Shown one piece after another: positions 25,228 through 34,230 of a stretch of DNA of 64,000 nt (its first letter is position 1; every line of letters starts with the position of its first letter). Location of the stretch: assembly GCF_013141915.1 (NCBI RefSeq), contig NZ_SROX01000001.1, forward strand, positions 682,001-746,000, in the 5' to 3' direction. The stretch comes from Cupriavidus necator (GTDB lineage Bacteria; Pseudomonadota; Gammaproteobacteria; Burkholderiales; Burkholderiaceae). The notes under the pieces were generated by a model. That model was not told where the DNA came from and did no database searches. It saw only the letters and a program-made list of their open reading frames with translations. The translations under genes and the position numbers were made by a program.

Positions 25228-26559
25228 ATGGCGCCCTTGCTATTCCAGGTGGAAGACCGCCCCCCTCGGTTGACAACGTTCTTGCTTGCGCTCCAGCACC
25301 TGCTGGCCGCGCTGGGCGGCATCATCGCGGTGCCGCTGGTCATCGGCGGCGCGCTGCGGCTGCCGTCCGACCAGGTGGTGGCGCTGGTCAATGCCGCCCT
25401 GCTGGGCTCCGGCATCGTCACCATCATCCAGTGCAAGGGCGTGGGCCCGGTCGGCATCCGCATGCCGTGCGTGATGGGAACCAGCTTTGCCTTCGTCGGC
25501 GCGGCCATCAGCGTGGGCGTCGAGCACGGCGTGGCCGGCATCCTGGGTTCGGCGCTGGCCGGCTCGCTGGTAATGATCCTGGGCAGCTTCTTCATGCCGG
25601 CGATCCGCAAGCTGTTCCCGCATACCGTCACCAGCGTGGTCGTCACCATGATCGGCCTGTCGCTGATTCCGGTGGCGATCGACTGGGCCGCCGGTGGCCA
25701 GGGCAGCAGCCGCTATGGCGCGCCTGGCAACCTGGCGATTGCCGTCGCCGTCCTAGCGCTGGTGGTGGCCGTGGTCCAGTGGGGCAAGGGCATGCTGTCG
25801 GCCTCGGCCATCGTGGTCGGCATTGCCGGCGGCTACCTGCTGTGCCTGGCCCTGGGACTGATCGACTTCACCCAGTTCCACCAGGCGCCGGTGTTCGCGG
25901 TGCCGCAGCCGCTGCACTTCGGCATGTCGTTTCCGGTCTCTGGCATCGTCGCCATGTCGATCGCCTTCCTGGTGACCATCGTCGAATCGACGGGCACGTT
26001 CATGGCGCTGGGCTCGGCCACGCAGCGGCCGGTCTCGGGCAAATGCCTGTCGCGCGGCATCCTGTGCGACGGCTTTGGCTCGGCCTTCGCGGCGCTGGTG
26101 TGCAGCCCGCCGCTGTCCACCTTCGCGCAGAACGTCGGCGTGGTGTCGCTGACCGGCGTGGCCAGCCGCCATGTGGTGGCGCTGACCGGCGTGATGCTGC
26201 TGCTGGCCGGGCTGTTCCCGGTGCTGGGCGCGCTGGTGGTGACGATCCCGCAGCCGGTGCTCGGCGGCGCCGGCCTGATGATGTTCGCGATGATCGTTTC
26301 GGGCGGCATCCAGATGCTCAGCACGGTGCGGTTCACGCAGCGCAATACGCTGATCGTGGCGGTGTCGATCGGCTGCGGCCTGGCCGTGACCTTCCGCCCG
26401 GAACTGCTGTCGAAGCTGCCGGCCTTTGTCCATGAGGTCTTCGGCTCCGGCATCACGGTGGGCTCGCTGTCGGCGGTGATCCTGAACCTGCTGCTGCCCG
26501 GCGGCAAGGAAGCCGCGGCCGACGAAGCCGGCCACGGCACGGTTGGCGAAGCGGCCTGA
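25228..26559 (+). CDS. NCS2-family xanthine/uric acid permease
   Basis: 443 residues with 12-14 membrane segments. LQHLLAALGGIIAVPLVIGG near the start and VESTGTFMALG in the middle are family signatures of nucleobase:cation symporter 2. The start at 25228 follows CAGGAGACTCGA, a good ribosome site. XanP/UacT-like members carry xanthine or uric acid; the exact purine cannot be fixed here. The long leader with palindromes indicates regulated expression. Confidence 0.9.
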   Translation: MAPLLFQVEDRPPRLTTFLLALQHLLAALGGIIAVPLVIGGALRLPSDQVVALVNAALLGSGIVTIIQCKGVGPVGIRMPCVMGTSFAFVGAAISVGVEHGVAGILGSALAGSLVMILGSFFMPAIRKLFPHTVTSVVVTMIGLSLIPVAIDWAAGGQGSSRYGAPGNLAIAVAVLALVVAVVQWGKGMLSASAIVVGIAGGYLLCLALGLIDFTQFHQAPVFAVPQPLHFGMSFPVSGIVAMSIAFLVTIVESTGTFMALGSATQRPVSGKCLSRGILCDGFGSAFAALVCSPPLSTFAQNVGVVSLTGVASRHVVALTGVMLLLAGLFPVLGALVVTIPQPVLGGAGLMMFAMIVSGGIQMLSTVRFTQRNTLIVAVSIGCGLAVTFRPELLSKLPAFVHEVFGSGITVGSLSAVILNLLLPGGKEAAADEAGHGTVGEAA

Positions 26560-26576
26560 ACCGCAGGCCCCCGGCG

Positions 26577-27152
26577 CTAGTGCGCGCCGGCGGGCACCGA
26601 CGGCCTGAGCAGCGGATAAGGATTGATCGCCCCGCCTGCCGTGTAGATGCCATAGTGCAGGTGCGGCGGCGTGCCTCGCGCATTGCCGCTGGTGCCCACA
26701 TAACCCAGCACCGTGCCGGCGGCGATGATGTCGCCGGCGCGCACGGCGGCGTAGTCGTCAAGATGGGCGTAGTAGTGCAGCTGGCGTCCGGGGCCCATCA
26801 CCCACACCACTTTCCCGCCAAGGTCGTTGGTCCCCACGCGCGTGACAATGCCTTCGGTGGCGGACACCACTTCGCGGCCGCGCGGCGCGAAGATATCGAT
26901 GCCCTCATGCTTGCGCCCGCCTGCGCGCGAGCCGTGCCAGGTATCGCGCAGCGCCCGGGAAGCCACGCCCGCGACCGGGACCGGCAGCGCCGCCGGCGCA
27001 GGCCGCGCTGACAGGCGCGCCGCGTAGATGGCACGCTCCACCTGCGGCTGCACCCAGGGCCAGGCAAGCCAGGCCATGACGACCCATGCCGCCAGCCAGG
27101 CCAGACGGCGGAAAAACACAAGCAAAGGGGTAGCAAGACGCGACGCGGCCAT
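26577..27152 (-). CDS. M23-family peptidoglycan endopeptidase (membrane-anchored)
   Basis: 191 residues. An N-terminal hydrophobic segment (residues ~10-32, rich in Trp and Ala) acts as signal or membrane anchor. The lysostaphin/LytM domain follows with HEGIDIFAPRG (first zinc His and Asp) and HLHYGIY (catalytic HxH). All expected zinc ligands are present, so an active cell-wall hydrolase is predicted. The start at 27152 was chosen because residues before it lack any pattern. It converges on the permease gene, 17 bases away. Confidence 0.9.
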   Translation of the reverse strand: MAASRLATPLLVFFRRLAWLAAWVVMAWLAWPWVQPQVERAIYAARLSARPAPAALPVPVAGVASRALRDTWHGSRAGGRKHEGIDIFAPRGREVVSATEGIVTRVGTNDLGGKVVWVMGPGRQLHYYAHLDDYAAVRAGDIIAAGTVLGYVGTSGNARGTPPHLHYGIYTAGGAINPYPLLRPSVPAGAH

Positions 27153-27310
27153 ATGCCTTCGACGGCAGCGCGGCGCGCGAATTCCCGCTCCCGCTGGCGC
27201 GCACACCGCGTCATGGGCCCTGCGCACCACTTCTCGCGGCACACCTGGCCGAACCATCGGCGCCGGCACCAGTCATACCTGGACCGTTTTCATTAGCAAC
27301 AGGAGAACCC

Positions 27311-27622
27311 ATGGACTGTCCGGTGTGCCCGCAAACCCAGCTCGTGATGTCCGAACGCCAGGGCATCGAGATCGATTACTGTCCCAAATGCCGCGGCGTC
27401 TGGCTCGACCGCGGCGAACTCGACAAGATCCTGGAACGCTCCGCGGCGGCCGCCCCGGCGCAGCAAACTCCCATGCAACCATCGTTACAGCAGCAGGCAC
27501 CGATGCACAGCGCACCGCCGCAGCAAGGCTACCAGCGCGGCTACGATGATCGCGACCGCCACTACGAACGCGAGCAGAAGCACTATCGAAAAAAGAGCAT
27601 CTGGCACGAGCTTTTCGACTAA
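27311..27622 (+). CDS. TFIIB-type zinc-ribbon protein
   Basis: 103 residues. Two Cys pairs, MDCPVC at the start and YCPKC about 20 residues later, followed by RGVWLDRGELDKIL, match the zf-TFIIB (YxxC/GVWLDxGEL) family. The second half is Gln/Pro-rich and then charged (DDRDRHYEREQKHYRKK). Role unknown; such proteins are small and cytoplasmic. Confidence 0.9.
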   Translation: MDCPVCPQTQLVMSERQGIEIDYCPKCRGVWLDRGELDKILERSAAAAPAQQTPMQPSLQQQAPMHSAPPQQGYQRGYDDRDRHYEREQKHYRKKSIWHELFD

Positions 27623-27639
27623 TCCGGCCAGACATTAAA

Positions 27640-27665
27640 AAAAGGGCGACCACGGTCGCCCTTTT
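27640..27665. terminator. Bidirectional intrinsic terminator
   Basis: GGGCGACC and GGTCGCCC form the stem with an AC turn, flanked by AAAA on the left and TTTT on the right. It lies between the convergent zinc-ribbon gene and the 545-residue gene and can end transcription from both sides. Confidence 0.9.
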
Positions 27666-27707
27666 CTCGTTTGCGGCCGCCGCCGCCCAGCGGCCGCTAG
27701 CGCGGCA

Positions 27708-29345
27708 TCAAGCGCGTGTGCGCCGCCGCGCCGCTTCTGCCGCGGCATCGCGCAACGCCGGCGGCAGCGCGCGCACCTCGGCCGTAAAGAAAGCCCGCTC
27801 CGCCGGACGCAGCGCGTGAAGCTGCTCGGCGAGCCGCTCCACCGCGGCGCAGGCGGCGGCGGTGGCGCCTTGCTCATGGGTCAGGTACCAGGCCGATTCC
27901 AGCAGCAGGTTGGCCAGCTGCAGCGGCGCCAGCCGGACATGGCCGGCGTCGTGGTCTTCCAGGGCAAAGGCGGCCACGGCCGACCAGCGCACGAAACCCC
28001 TGGCCGGCGCGAACGGCGCGTGGAACGGCCGCAGCGCGTCGACCGCGTCGGCGACCGAAAGCGGGCGCTGGCGGCGGAACACGGCCATGCTGTCGCTGGC
28101 GTTGGCCGGGCGGTCCAGCGGCGGCGCGTCGGGGCCGCAGCTGCCGCGCGCGATGCGCAGCAGGAAGATCGCGTTCCACGCCGTGCCGCCGCCGACGCCG
28201 AAGCGGTCGCAGATCCATTCCGACAGCCCCAGCCAGCGCATCGCCTGCCGCTGCACCGCGCTGGCTAACAGGCTGCGCCCGGCATCGATCAGCCCGTGGC
28301 GCCAGAACAGCCACAGGCACAGGCCGATATTGGCCGCGGCATGCTGCACGGCATCGACCGAGTCGGCCTCGTAAGCCGCCTGCAGCGCGCCAGAAAACGC
28401 GTCCAGCGCCCGCTGCGCCGCGCCGGCAGCGCCCGCATGCGCGGGACGCATGGCATCGGCCTTGTGCAGCAGCGCTTCGAGGTTCAGCACCTCGAAGCGC
28501 ACGCGCGGGTTATAGCGCACCACCAGGCGCAGTTCCGCATCGGCGTGCAGGTGTTCCAGCCCGGCGCGCGCGCCCTCGCCGTCGCCGCGGGTATAGCGCT
28601 CCCAGGCGCGCACCACCTGCGCCATGGCCTGGAATGCCGGCGTCGCCGCACCGGCGTCAGCCGCATGCGCCAGCTTGTCGAAACGCCGCAGCGCGGCCCG
28701 GCTCTGGTCGAGACGGCCGCAGCGGCGCCAGGCCTGGCTTTCCTTGAGCAGCGACAAGGCCTGCTGGAAGCCGTCGCCGGCAAGCCGGCGCGCCGCGCCG
28801 AAGGATTGGGCCACGGCGAAGCCGTGGGCGCCGGCATGGCCGTCCTGCGCGCTGCGCATGGCCTGGGTCAGTTCGCTCCAGAAGGCCATGTCGCGCATCA
28901 CGTAGCCGGTGCCGTCCTGCTGCCCCGGCACCGCCGCCTGCGCGCTGGCATGGAAGCCGAGCAGCCGCGCCAGCCCGACCGGGCCCAGCGTGCGCCCGTT
29001 GGCGACAAAGCGCAGCCGGCGCGCACTGGCCGCCGTCAGCCAGAACGGCCCGCGGCTGCGATGCGCCGGGTTGGCCGCGGCCGGATCGCGCGCGCGGTCC
29101 GCGCCCCACCCCACCGTGATCCCCCAGCGCCCGAAATCGGCAAATGCGCGCGACACCAGCATGCGCAGGTTGGCCGCCGTCGGAAACGCGCCGCGTACCG
29201 CCGCGGCGCTGACCACACCCTCACCGCTGCGATACGCATGCCAAAGGCGCGCCAGCAGCCAGACCGACTGGTAGCGCGCGGGCTGGCCCTCGACCTGGTA
29301 GGGCGACGACACATCGATATGGATCTGGGCAGGCGAGGCTGGCAT
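27708..29345 (-). CDS. Conserved-looking hypothetical protein, 545 residues
   Basis: I do not recognise this protein. Residues 1-160 may form a winged-helix-like region (YQSVWLLARLWHAYRSGEGV; VRGAFPTAANLRMLVSRAFA), and residues ~180-530 are helical with a TPR-like spread of Ala, Leu and Arg (ERYTRGDGEGARAGLEHLHA). No signal peptide or membrane helix is seen. Codon use and GC are like the neighbours, so it is a resident gene. It stands alone, between the terminator at 27640 and the divergent beta-lactamase gene. A regulatory role with DNA-binding and helical sensor parts is conceivable but unproven. Confidence 0.75.
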   Translation of the reverse strand: MPASPAQIHIDVSSPYQVEGQPARYQSVWLLARLWHAYRSGEGVVSAAAVRGAFPTAANLRMLVSRAFADFGRWGITVGWGADRARDPAAANPAHRSRGPFWLTAASARRLRFVANGRTLGPVGLARLLGFHASAQAAVPGQQDGTGYVMRDMAFWSELTQAMRSAQDGHAGAHGFAVAQSFGAARRLAGDGFQQALSLLKESQAWRRCGRLDQSRAALRRFDKLAHAADAGAATPAFQAMAQVVRAWERYTRGDGEGARAGLEHLHADAELRLVVRYNPRVRFEVLNLEALLHKADAMRPAHAGAAGAAQRALDAFSGALQAAYEADSVDAVQHAAANIGLCLWLFWRHGLIDAGRSLLASAVQRQAMRWLGLSEWICDRFGVGGGTAWNAIFLLRIARGSCGPDAPPLDRPANASDSMAVFRRQRPLSVADAVDALRPFHAPFAPARGFVRWSAVAAFALEDHDAGHVRLAPLQLANLLLESAWYLTHEQGATAAACAAVERLAEQLHALRPAERAFFTAEVRALPPALRDAAAEAARRRTRA

Positions 29346-29491
29346 CGGATGCGCACGGGAACATTGCGGAAACGCTCGCCATGTTACGCAAGTTACGGCG
29401 CGCGCGGTTGGCGCTGCGCACGCCCTCTCCTATGCTGCGCATCACGGTCCGGGCCTGGATTGTCATCCCCTTAACTTACCCCTGCACAACC

Positions 29492-30331
29492 ATGACCTAT
29501 CGTCTTGCCCGACTGCTGACGCCGGTGGCCTTCGGCCTCAGCCTGCTTGCCGCCCACCTGCCCGCGCTGGCCGCGCCCAAGGAAGTGCCGCTCGACGCCG
29601 AGGCACTGTTCCGCCAGGCCGATACCACCGGCACCATGGTGATCTACGACCTGCGCCGCGACCGCATCATGACCTACAACCCGGCGCGCGCCGCCACGCC
29701 CTACTCGCCGGCATCGACCTTCAAGATCCTGAACTCCATGATCGGGCTGGAAACCGGCGCGGTGGCCGACGTCGACCACGACAAGCTGCCCTGGGACGGC
29801 AAGGTCTGGCTGGTCGGCGGCAAGGCCGTGCTACCCGCGGCCTGCAACGCCGACGTGCCGTTGCGCGTGGCCTTGCCCAACTCCTGCGTGCCGGCCTACC
29901 AGGCGCTGGCGCGGCGGGTCGGCAGCGCGGCCTACCAGCGCTACCTGACCGCGTCGCACTATGGCAATGCCGTCAGCTCCGGGCCCGTGGACCGCTTCTG
30001 GCTGAACGGCAAGCTGCAGATCAGCGCCTACCAGCAGATCGATTTCCTGAAGGGGCTGGTGCAGCGCACGCTGCCGTTCTCGCCCGCCACCTTCAACGCC
30101 GTCGACGACATCACGGTGCTGGAGCGCACCGCCGCCTATACCTTGCACGCCAAAACCGGCTGGGCGGATTCGGCCAGGCCGGCGGTGGGATGGCTGGTGG
30201 GCTGGGTCGAGCGCGGTAACGACGACTACCTGTTCGCCCTCAATCTGGACATCCTGCGGCCGGAACATGCCAAGGCGCGGATGGACATTGCGCGCGCGGC
30301 GCTGCGGCGGGCCGGGGCGTTGGCGGACTGA
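29492..30331 (+). CDS. Class D beta-lactamase (OXA family)
   Basis: 279 residues with a signal peptide (cleavage near LAAPKEV, residue 28). All class D motifs are present: STFK with the nucleophile S75 and the carboxylatable K78, SCV in PNSCVPAYQ, YGN in HYGNAVS, the Trp of DRFWLNG, and KTG in HAKTGWAD. It hydrolyses beta-lactams in the periplasm. It resembles the chromosomal OXA enzymes of Ralstonia and relatives and shows no mobile flank, so it is probably an intrinsic gene. Substrate range cannot be told from sequence alone. Confidence 0.95.
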   Translation: MTYRLARLLTPVAFGLSLLAAHLPALAAPKEVPLDAEALFRQADTTGTMVIYDLRRDRIMTYNPARAATPYSPASTFKILNSMIGLETGAVADVDHDKLPWDGKVWLVGGKAVLPAACNADVPLRVALPNSCVPAYQALARRVGSAAYQRYLTASHYGNAVSSGPVDRFWLNGKLQISAYQQIDFLKGLVQRTLPFSPATFNAVDDITVLERTAAYTLHAKTGWADSARPAVGWLVGWVERGNDDYLFALNLDILRPEHAKARMDIARAALRRAGALAD

Positions 30332-30358
30332 GGGTGCGACCATCGGGATGGACGGTTC

Positions 30359-30413
30359 ACATGTCCAATATTTTAGGCAAAGAGTAATTTTTTGACTAGA
30401 ATACTGGACATAT
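30359..30413 (+). promoter_or_regulatory. Promoter and operator of the XRE/DUF6036 pair
   Basis: ACATGTCCAATATT (30359-30372) and AATACTGGACATAT (30400-30413) are near-perfect inverted arms. A good -10 (TAGAAT, 30397-30402) lies in the right arm, which also covers the first bases of the ATG at 30412. Transcription would begin almost at the start codon, so the mRNA may be leaderless. Self-repression by the XRE protein is likely. Confidence 0.65.
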
Positions 30414-31077
30414 GCCAGCCTTCACCGACACCACTACAGTCCTGGAACGTCACTTGCTCCTGCAGTTGGGCGACCGTCTCAAACGGCTGCGGAAGGCCAG
30501 AAAACTCAGCGCGGTCGAGATGGCCAAAAGCGTCGGCATTTCCCGAACGACGCTCGCGGCCGTCGAGGCCGGCGATCCTGCGCCAACCATGGGCACATAC
30601 CTGCGGGTGATGTCGGTGCTCGGCGTAGCCGGCGATCTAGCCCTGCTGGTCAGTGACACGTTCCAGCCCCCGCCCCCGAATTCCGCGGCCGGTGCATCCA
30701 CGCGTGCCAGACCCCATGTGCAGGTCATGGTCAGGACGGATCCAAGCCGCCATGAAGCACAAGACCTGCAAAGCATGGCGCTTCACAAAGAGGCGATTCG
30801 CATGATTCAGAATGATCCTGCGCTACTGGACCGCGCCCGTGAGGTTCTCAGGCGATGGCGCTTGCAAGGGGACTCTCGGTCAGATTCACTGTGGTCCGAA
30901 TGGGAGGCCATTCTTGCGAAACAGTCGTGGCGCAAAGTCCTTGGCCGGACTCGTCGTGCCCAGGAACTTCGCCAGGCCTCTCCCCTGCCAACGATTCTGC
31001 CCGAGGCCCTTCGGCAGGACGTGCTTGCGCAGATCCAGTCGTTGAAGAAGGGGGTTGTGCTCGGGGATCAGGAATGA
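30412..31077 (+). CDS. XRE-family helix-turn-helix protein (probable antitoxin/regulator)
   Basis: 221 residues. The N-terminal XRE domain (residues ~15-75) shows GDRLKRLRKARKLSAVEMAK and VGISRTTLAAVEAGDPAPTM. The C-terminal half (LHKEAIRMIQNDPALLDRAR, then SLWSEWEAIL and AQELRQASPLPTILP) resembles the partner-binding region seen in HTH proteins encoded beside DUF6036 nucleotidyltransferase-like proteins. It overlaps the next gene as ATGA. GC and codon use are lower and less biased than in neighbours, suggesting horizontal acquisition. Confidence 0.85.
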   Translation: MPAFTDTTTVLERHLLLQLGDRLKRLRKARKLSAVEMAKSVGISRTTLAAVEAGDPAPTMGTYLRVMSVLGVAGDLALLVSDTFQPPPPNSAAGASTRARPHVQVMVRTDPSRHEAQDLQSMALHKEAIRMIQNDPALLDRAREVLRRWRLQGDSRSDSLWSEWEAILAKQSWRKVLGRTRRAQELRQASPLPTILPEALRQDVLAQIQSLKKGVVLGDQE

Positions 31078-31640
31078 ACCGGGAAAATCTAGAACACATC
31101 ATTCGGGCTGCGGCCGACATTACGAACGAGTATGAATTCGTGGTCGTTGGCAGCCAATCAATCCTTGGACCCATCCCCAATCCCCCGGCGATTTTCACGA
31201 TGTCCGCGGAGGCTGATATCTACCCGCTCAATGCCATCGACAAGGCGGATGCGATTGATGCGGCCATTGGAGAAGGTTCGCGCTTTCACGAGACATACGG
31301 TTATTACGCGCAGGGCGTCGGGCCGGAGACCGCATGCCTGCCTGCCGGGTGGCAAAGCCGCTTGCAGCGCATCCAAACGCCGGGCACTAACGGACGCGTC
31401 GGCTATTGCCTGGATGTGGTTGACCTCTTTATGGCGAAGGCGGTAGCGGATCGCGATAAAGACCGCGTCTTCTGTATGGCGCTGATCCAGCACGGCTACG
31501 TCTCGCCGCTTACCGCGATAGCTCGGGTCGAGGACATGCCGATCGAAAGAGCCGCTCAGGGCCGACTGCGTGCACGCATCAAGCGATGGACGAAGACCTT
31601 GCGAGACCACGGCCACGCGGTTGCCCCGGACGAAGCTTGA
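31074..31640 (+). CDS. DUF6036 nucleotidyltransferase-like protein (probable toxin)
   Basis: 188 residues. EFVVVGSQSILG followed by SAEADIYPL matches the nucleotidyltransferase pattern of a GS motif and a later acidic pair (E-x-D). EGSRFHETYGYYAQGVGPET and GYCLDVVDLFMAKAVADRDK are typical DUF6036 segments. The gene begins within the XRE gene's stop codon. The arrangement, with HTH regulator first, is that of a toxin-antitoxin or small defence module; its biochemical target is not known. Confidence 0.8.
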   Translation: MNRENLEHIIRAAADITNEYEFVVVGSQSILGPIPNPPAIFTMSAEADIYPLNAIDKADAIDAAIGEGSRFHETYGYYAQGVGPETACLPAGWQSRLQRIQTPGTNGRVGYCLDVVDLFMAKAVADRDKDRVFCMALIQHGYVSPLTAIARVEDMPIERAAQGRLRARIKRWTKTLRDHGHAVAPDEA

Positions 31641-31658
31641 AACTTCCTTCCGGCGCCG

Positions 31659-32519
31659 TTACCCGTTCCTGCGCCGCAACCCTGACAGGATCTGTTCGGC
31701 AAGGAAGTCACACGGCGGCCGCTTCGATTTTGCGCTGCGCGCCAGCAACAGCTCCAGCGCAGCCAGCTCGGGCAACCCCTGGGGCTGGCCAAGGATCGTG
31801 AAGTGCGCTGGCACCGCGCATCGCGCCAGCGGCGCCACCGCCAGTCCGGCTTCGACCATGCTGAGCAGGCCAAGCAGGCTCGGGCTTTCATAGGACATGC
31901 GGTAGGCAATGCCGGCTTGTTCCAGGCTGCGGATGGCATTGCTGCGGGCGACGCTGCCCGGCTGGAACACGGCAATGGGCAGCGGCCGCTCGCTCCAGAT
32001 TTCCTGCGCCGACGGCGAAGCCGCCCATACCATCGGTTCCAGCCGGATGAATTCACCGGACAAGCCTTTCACTCGCGTGGCGCAGGCCAGGTCAACGGTT
32101 CCGTCCTTGACCAGGGGCGCCAGCGCCACGCTCGGCAGGCCGATGACCTGGATCTCCACCTTTGGGTAGGTCGCGGAAAACTTCTTCAGGATCGCGGGCA
32201 GCAACGACGAGGCATAGTCATCCGGCATGCCAAGCACCACGCGCCCGGTCACATCCGGGCGGACTACGGCCGCCCAGGCCTCGTCCCGCAGGGCCAGCAT
32301 GCGGCGCGCAAAGCCCAGCAGCACCTCGCCTTCCGGAGTCAGCGTCAGGTTCCGCGGCTTGCGCACGAACAGCGGCTTGCCCAACGCCAGCTCGAGCGCC
32401 TTGACCTGCATGCTGACCGCCGACTGCGAGCGGTGCACGAGCTCGGCCGCGCGGGAAATGCTGCCCGTATCCGCCACGGCGACCACCATGGCCAACACAT
32501 CGAGGTCAAGCGCTTTCAT
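31659..32519 (-). CDS. LysR-family transcriptional regulator
   Basis: 286 residues. DLDVLAMVVAVADTGSISRA and VHRSQSAVSMQVKALELALG form the HTH; an effector-binding domain follows (VVLGMPDDYASSLLPAILKK). It is divergent from the DUF3422 gene with 91 bases between, a typical LysR layout, so that gene is its first candidate target. Confidence 0.93.
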   Translation of the reverse strand: MKALDLDVLAMVVAVADTGSISRAAELVHRSQSAVSMQVKALELALGKPLFVRKPRNLTLTPEGEVLLGFARRMLALRDEAWAAVVRPDVTGRVVLGMPDDYASSLLPAILKKFSATYPKVEIQVIGLPSVALAPLVKDGTVDLACATRVKGLSGEFIRLEPMVWAASPSAQEIWSERPLPIAVFQPGSVARSNAIRSLEQAGIAYRMSYESPSLLGLLSMVEAGLAVAPLARCAVPAHFTILGQPQGLPELAALELLLARSAKSKRPPCDFLAEQILSGLRRRNG

Positions 32520-32610
32520 TGGTATCAGTTAACCTGAAGCAACGGATCAATTTTACGCGTTTTTCTTAATGGTCCATCCCCGGCATACTGAGCGGAAACG
32601 TTGAACGCCC

Positions 32611-33921
32611 ATGCCATATCCGAACCTGGACCACCCCCTGCGCGACAGCCTTGCGCGCGAACTGCATGCCCGTCCCTTCCTGCGCATCGGCGGATCGGCC
32701 TCGCTGACGCACTTTGCCATCTATGCCGAGGGCGACACCACCATCCACCACACCCTGCTGGCCGACTTGTGCAGGCTGACCGGGCTCGACCAGCCGGCCG
32801 ATGGCGCGACCCATTACTCAGCGCGTTGGAGCCATGGCACGCAACTGAAGTGGGAGCGGCACACCGAGTTCTCCACCTTCACCTTCGTGGCCCGGCGCGA
32901 GGACACCGACTACTTCTCCGAGCTGGCCACCTCGCATATCCCTGCGCAATGGTTCGACCGCTTCGCCGGCAAGCGCCTGGTGGCGCTGCGCATGGAACTG
33001 GTCTCGGGCGACGCCGCCGCGCATGCGCGCGACAACGTGAGGCAGTGGATCGATGGCCCCATCCTGGCGGGCAGCCACGTGCTGGGCGGCGGTGAAGTGT
33101 TTTGCGACTGGACCATTCCCCCCGACGGCTTTACCCGCTTCCTTGTCATCGACAATGGCTTTCGTGAAGTGCAAGGCGGGCGGCTGCTGCAGCGGCTGTA
33201 TGAGATCGAGACGTACCGGATGATGGCGCTGTTGTCATTGCCAGTGGCGCGTGAACTGGGGCGTAGCGTCGACCACCTGCAGAGCGCGCTGGCGCCGCTG
33301 ATGCGCAGCATGGACACCAGCCAGGGCGGCCGCCACGATGCCGGGGTGCTGGAACGCCTGACACACCTGGCAGTCCGCATCGAAGCCCTGGCAGAATCCG
33401 GCAACCGCTTCAGCGCGTCGCGTGCCTACGAGAAGCTGGTGCTGGCGCGCATTCAGGAGTTGCGTGAAGAGCGGATCGAGGGCATCCCGACCATCGCCGA
33501 ATACATGGAGCGCCGCTTCGCGCCGGCCATGGAGACATGCAGGTCGGTGTGGGCGCGGCACGAGCAGTTTGCCAGCCGCGTGGCACGCGCGCTCGACCTG
33601 CTTCGCACCCGCGTCAACCTGGCCCAGGAGCAGGACACCACGCGCCTGCTGGAGGGCATGGACCAGACCGCGCGCAACCAGTTGCGGCTGCAGCATGCGG
33701 TCGAAGGGCTGTCGGTGGCCGCCATTTCCTACTACGTGCTGTCGCTCGCCGGCACCGGACTCAAGGCGCTGCATGCCTTCCATCTGCCGCTGGACCCGGA
33801 ACTGGCCAAGGGGATATTGATCCTGCCGGTGGTGCTGCTGGTGCTGCGAGCTACCCGGCGCAGCAAACATGCCGCGGAAAGAGCGGCAACGCGGCAACAG
33901 GCTGCTAATCAGGCCGCGTAG
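32611..33921 (+). CDS. DUF3422 family membrane-anchored protein
   Basis: 436 residues. The conserved start HPLRDSLARELHARPF identifies DUF3422. The body is largely helical, with long charged helices at ~220-370, and there are two hydrophobic segments near the C-terminus (VAAISYYVLSLAGTGL; GILILPVVLLVLRA), implying inner-membrane attachment with a large cytoplasmic part. Function is unknown in the family. The divergent LysR gene may regulate it. Confidence 0.9.
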   Translation: MPYPNLDHPLRDSLARELHARPFLRIGGSASLTHFAIYAEGDTTIHHTLLADLCRLTGLDQPADGATHYSARWSHGTQLKWERHTEFSTFTFVARREDTDYFSELATSHIPAQWFDRFAGKRLVALRMELVSGDAAAHARDNVRQWIDGPILAGSHVLGGGEVFCDWTIPPDGFTRFLVIDNGFREVQGGRLLQRLYEIETYRMMALLSLPVARELGRSVDHLQSALAPLMRSMDTSQGGRHDAGVLERLTHLAVRIEALAESGNRFSASRAYEKLVLARIQELREERIEGIPTIAEYMERRFAPAMETCRSVWARHEQFASRVARALDLLRTRVNLAQEQDTTRLLEGMDQTARNQLRLQHAVEGLSVAAISYYVLSLAGTGLKALHAFHLPLDPELAKGILILPVVLLVLRATRRSKHAAERAATRQQAANQAA

Positions 33922-34029
33922 CGCCCACACCAGGCAGTACTGCACAACGGTTCCGGCCCCGCTCCCATGCAGGGCGGGGCCGGCGTTGCCGACGGTGCCG
34001 GATTGATGCCGTTTGTCGACGCCGGGAGA

Positions 34030-34230
34030 TTACCCGGGCAGCTTCATCGACACGTGGCCGGGCGCCGGCTCCGGCGCGTTCAATAGCGTGTCGATGTCGT
34101 GGATCACCCGGTAAGCCTCCACGAGCGCCTTTTCCTTGGCCACATCGTGTCCGCCCACGACACGGGTCATCGTGGCAGAGGACAGTTCCTCTTCCTGATG
34201 CAGGTCAGCAATAGTGAGTGCGTTTGCCAT
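34030..34230 (-). CDS. Small protein with a double-glycine leader-like N-terminus
   Basis: 66 residues with a strong AAAGGAG ribosome site. Residues 1-27 (NALTIADLHQEEELSSATM, then TRVVGG) resemble the leaders of peptides cut after Gly-Gly by C39-peptidase ABC exporters: an EL pair, a hydrophobic residue at -4 and GG at the end. The mature part would be about 39 residues, without Cys and with mixed charge. No exporter or peptidase gene is nearby. Similar short proteins of unknown role occur in Burkholderiales. Confidence 0.65.
   Translation of the reverse strand: MANALTIADLHQEEELSSATMTRVVGGHDVAKEKALVEAYRVIHDIDTLLNAPEPAPGHVSMKLPG

Noticed and set aside
27708..29345. The 545-residue protein as a T3SS effector
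   Set aside because: No secretion-type N-terminus, chaperone neighbour or effector domain; it lies 8 kb from the T3SS behind unrelated genes.
30392..30397. TTGACT as a -35 box for the XRE promoter
   Set aside because: No -10 sequence lies at the right distance downstream; TAGAAT overlapping it is the better -10 element.
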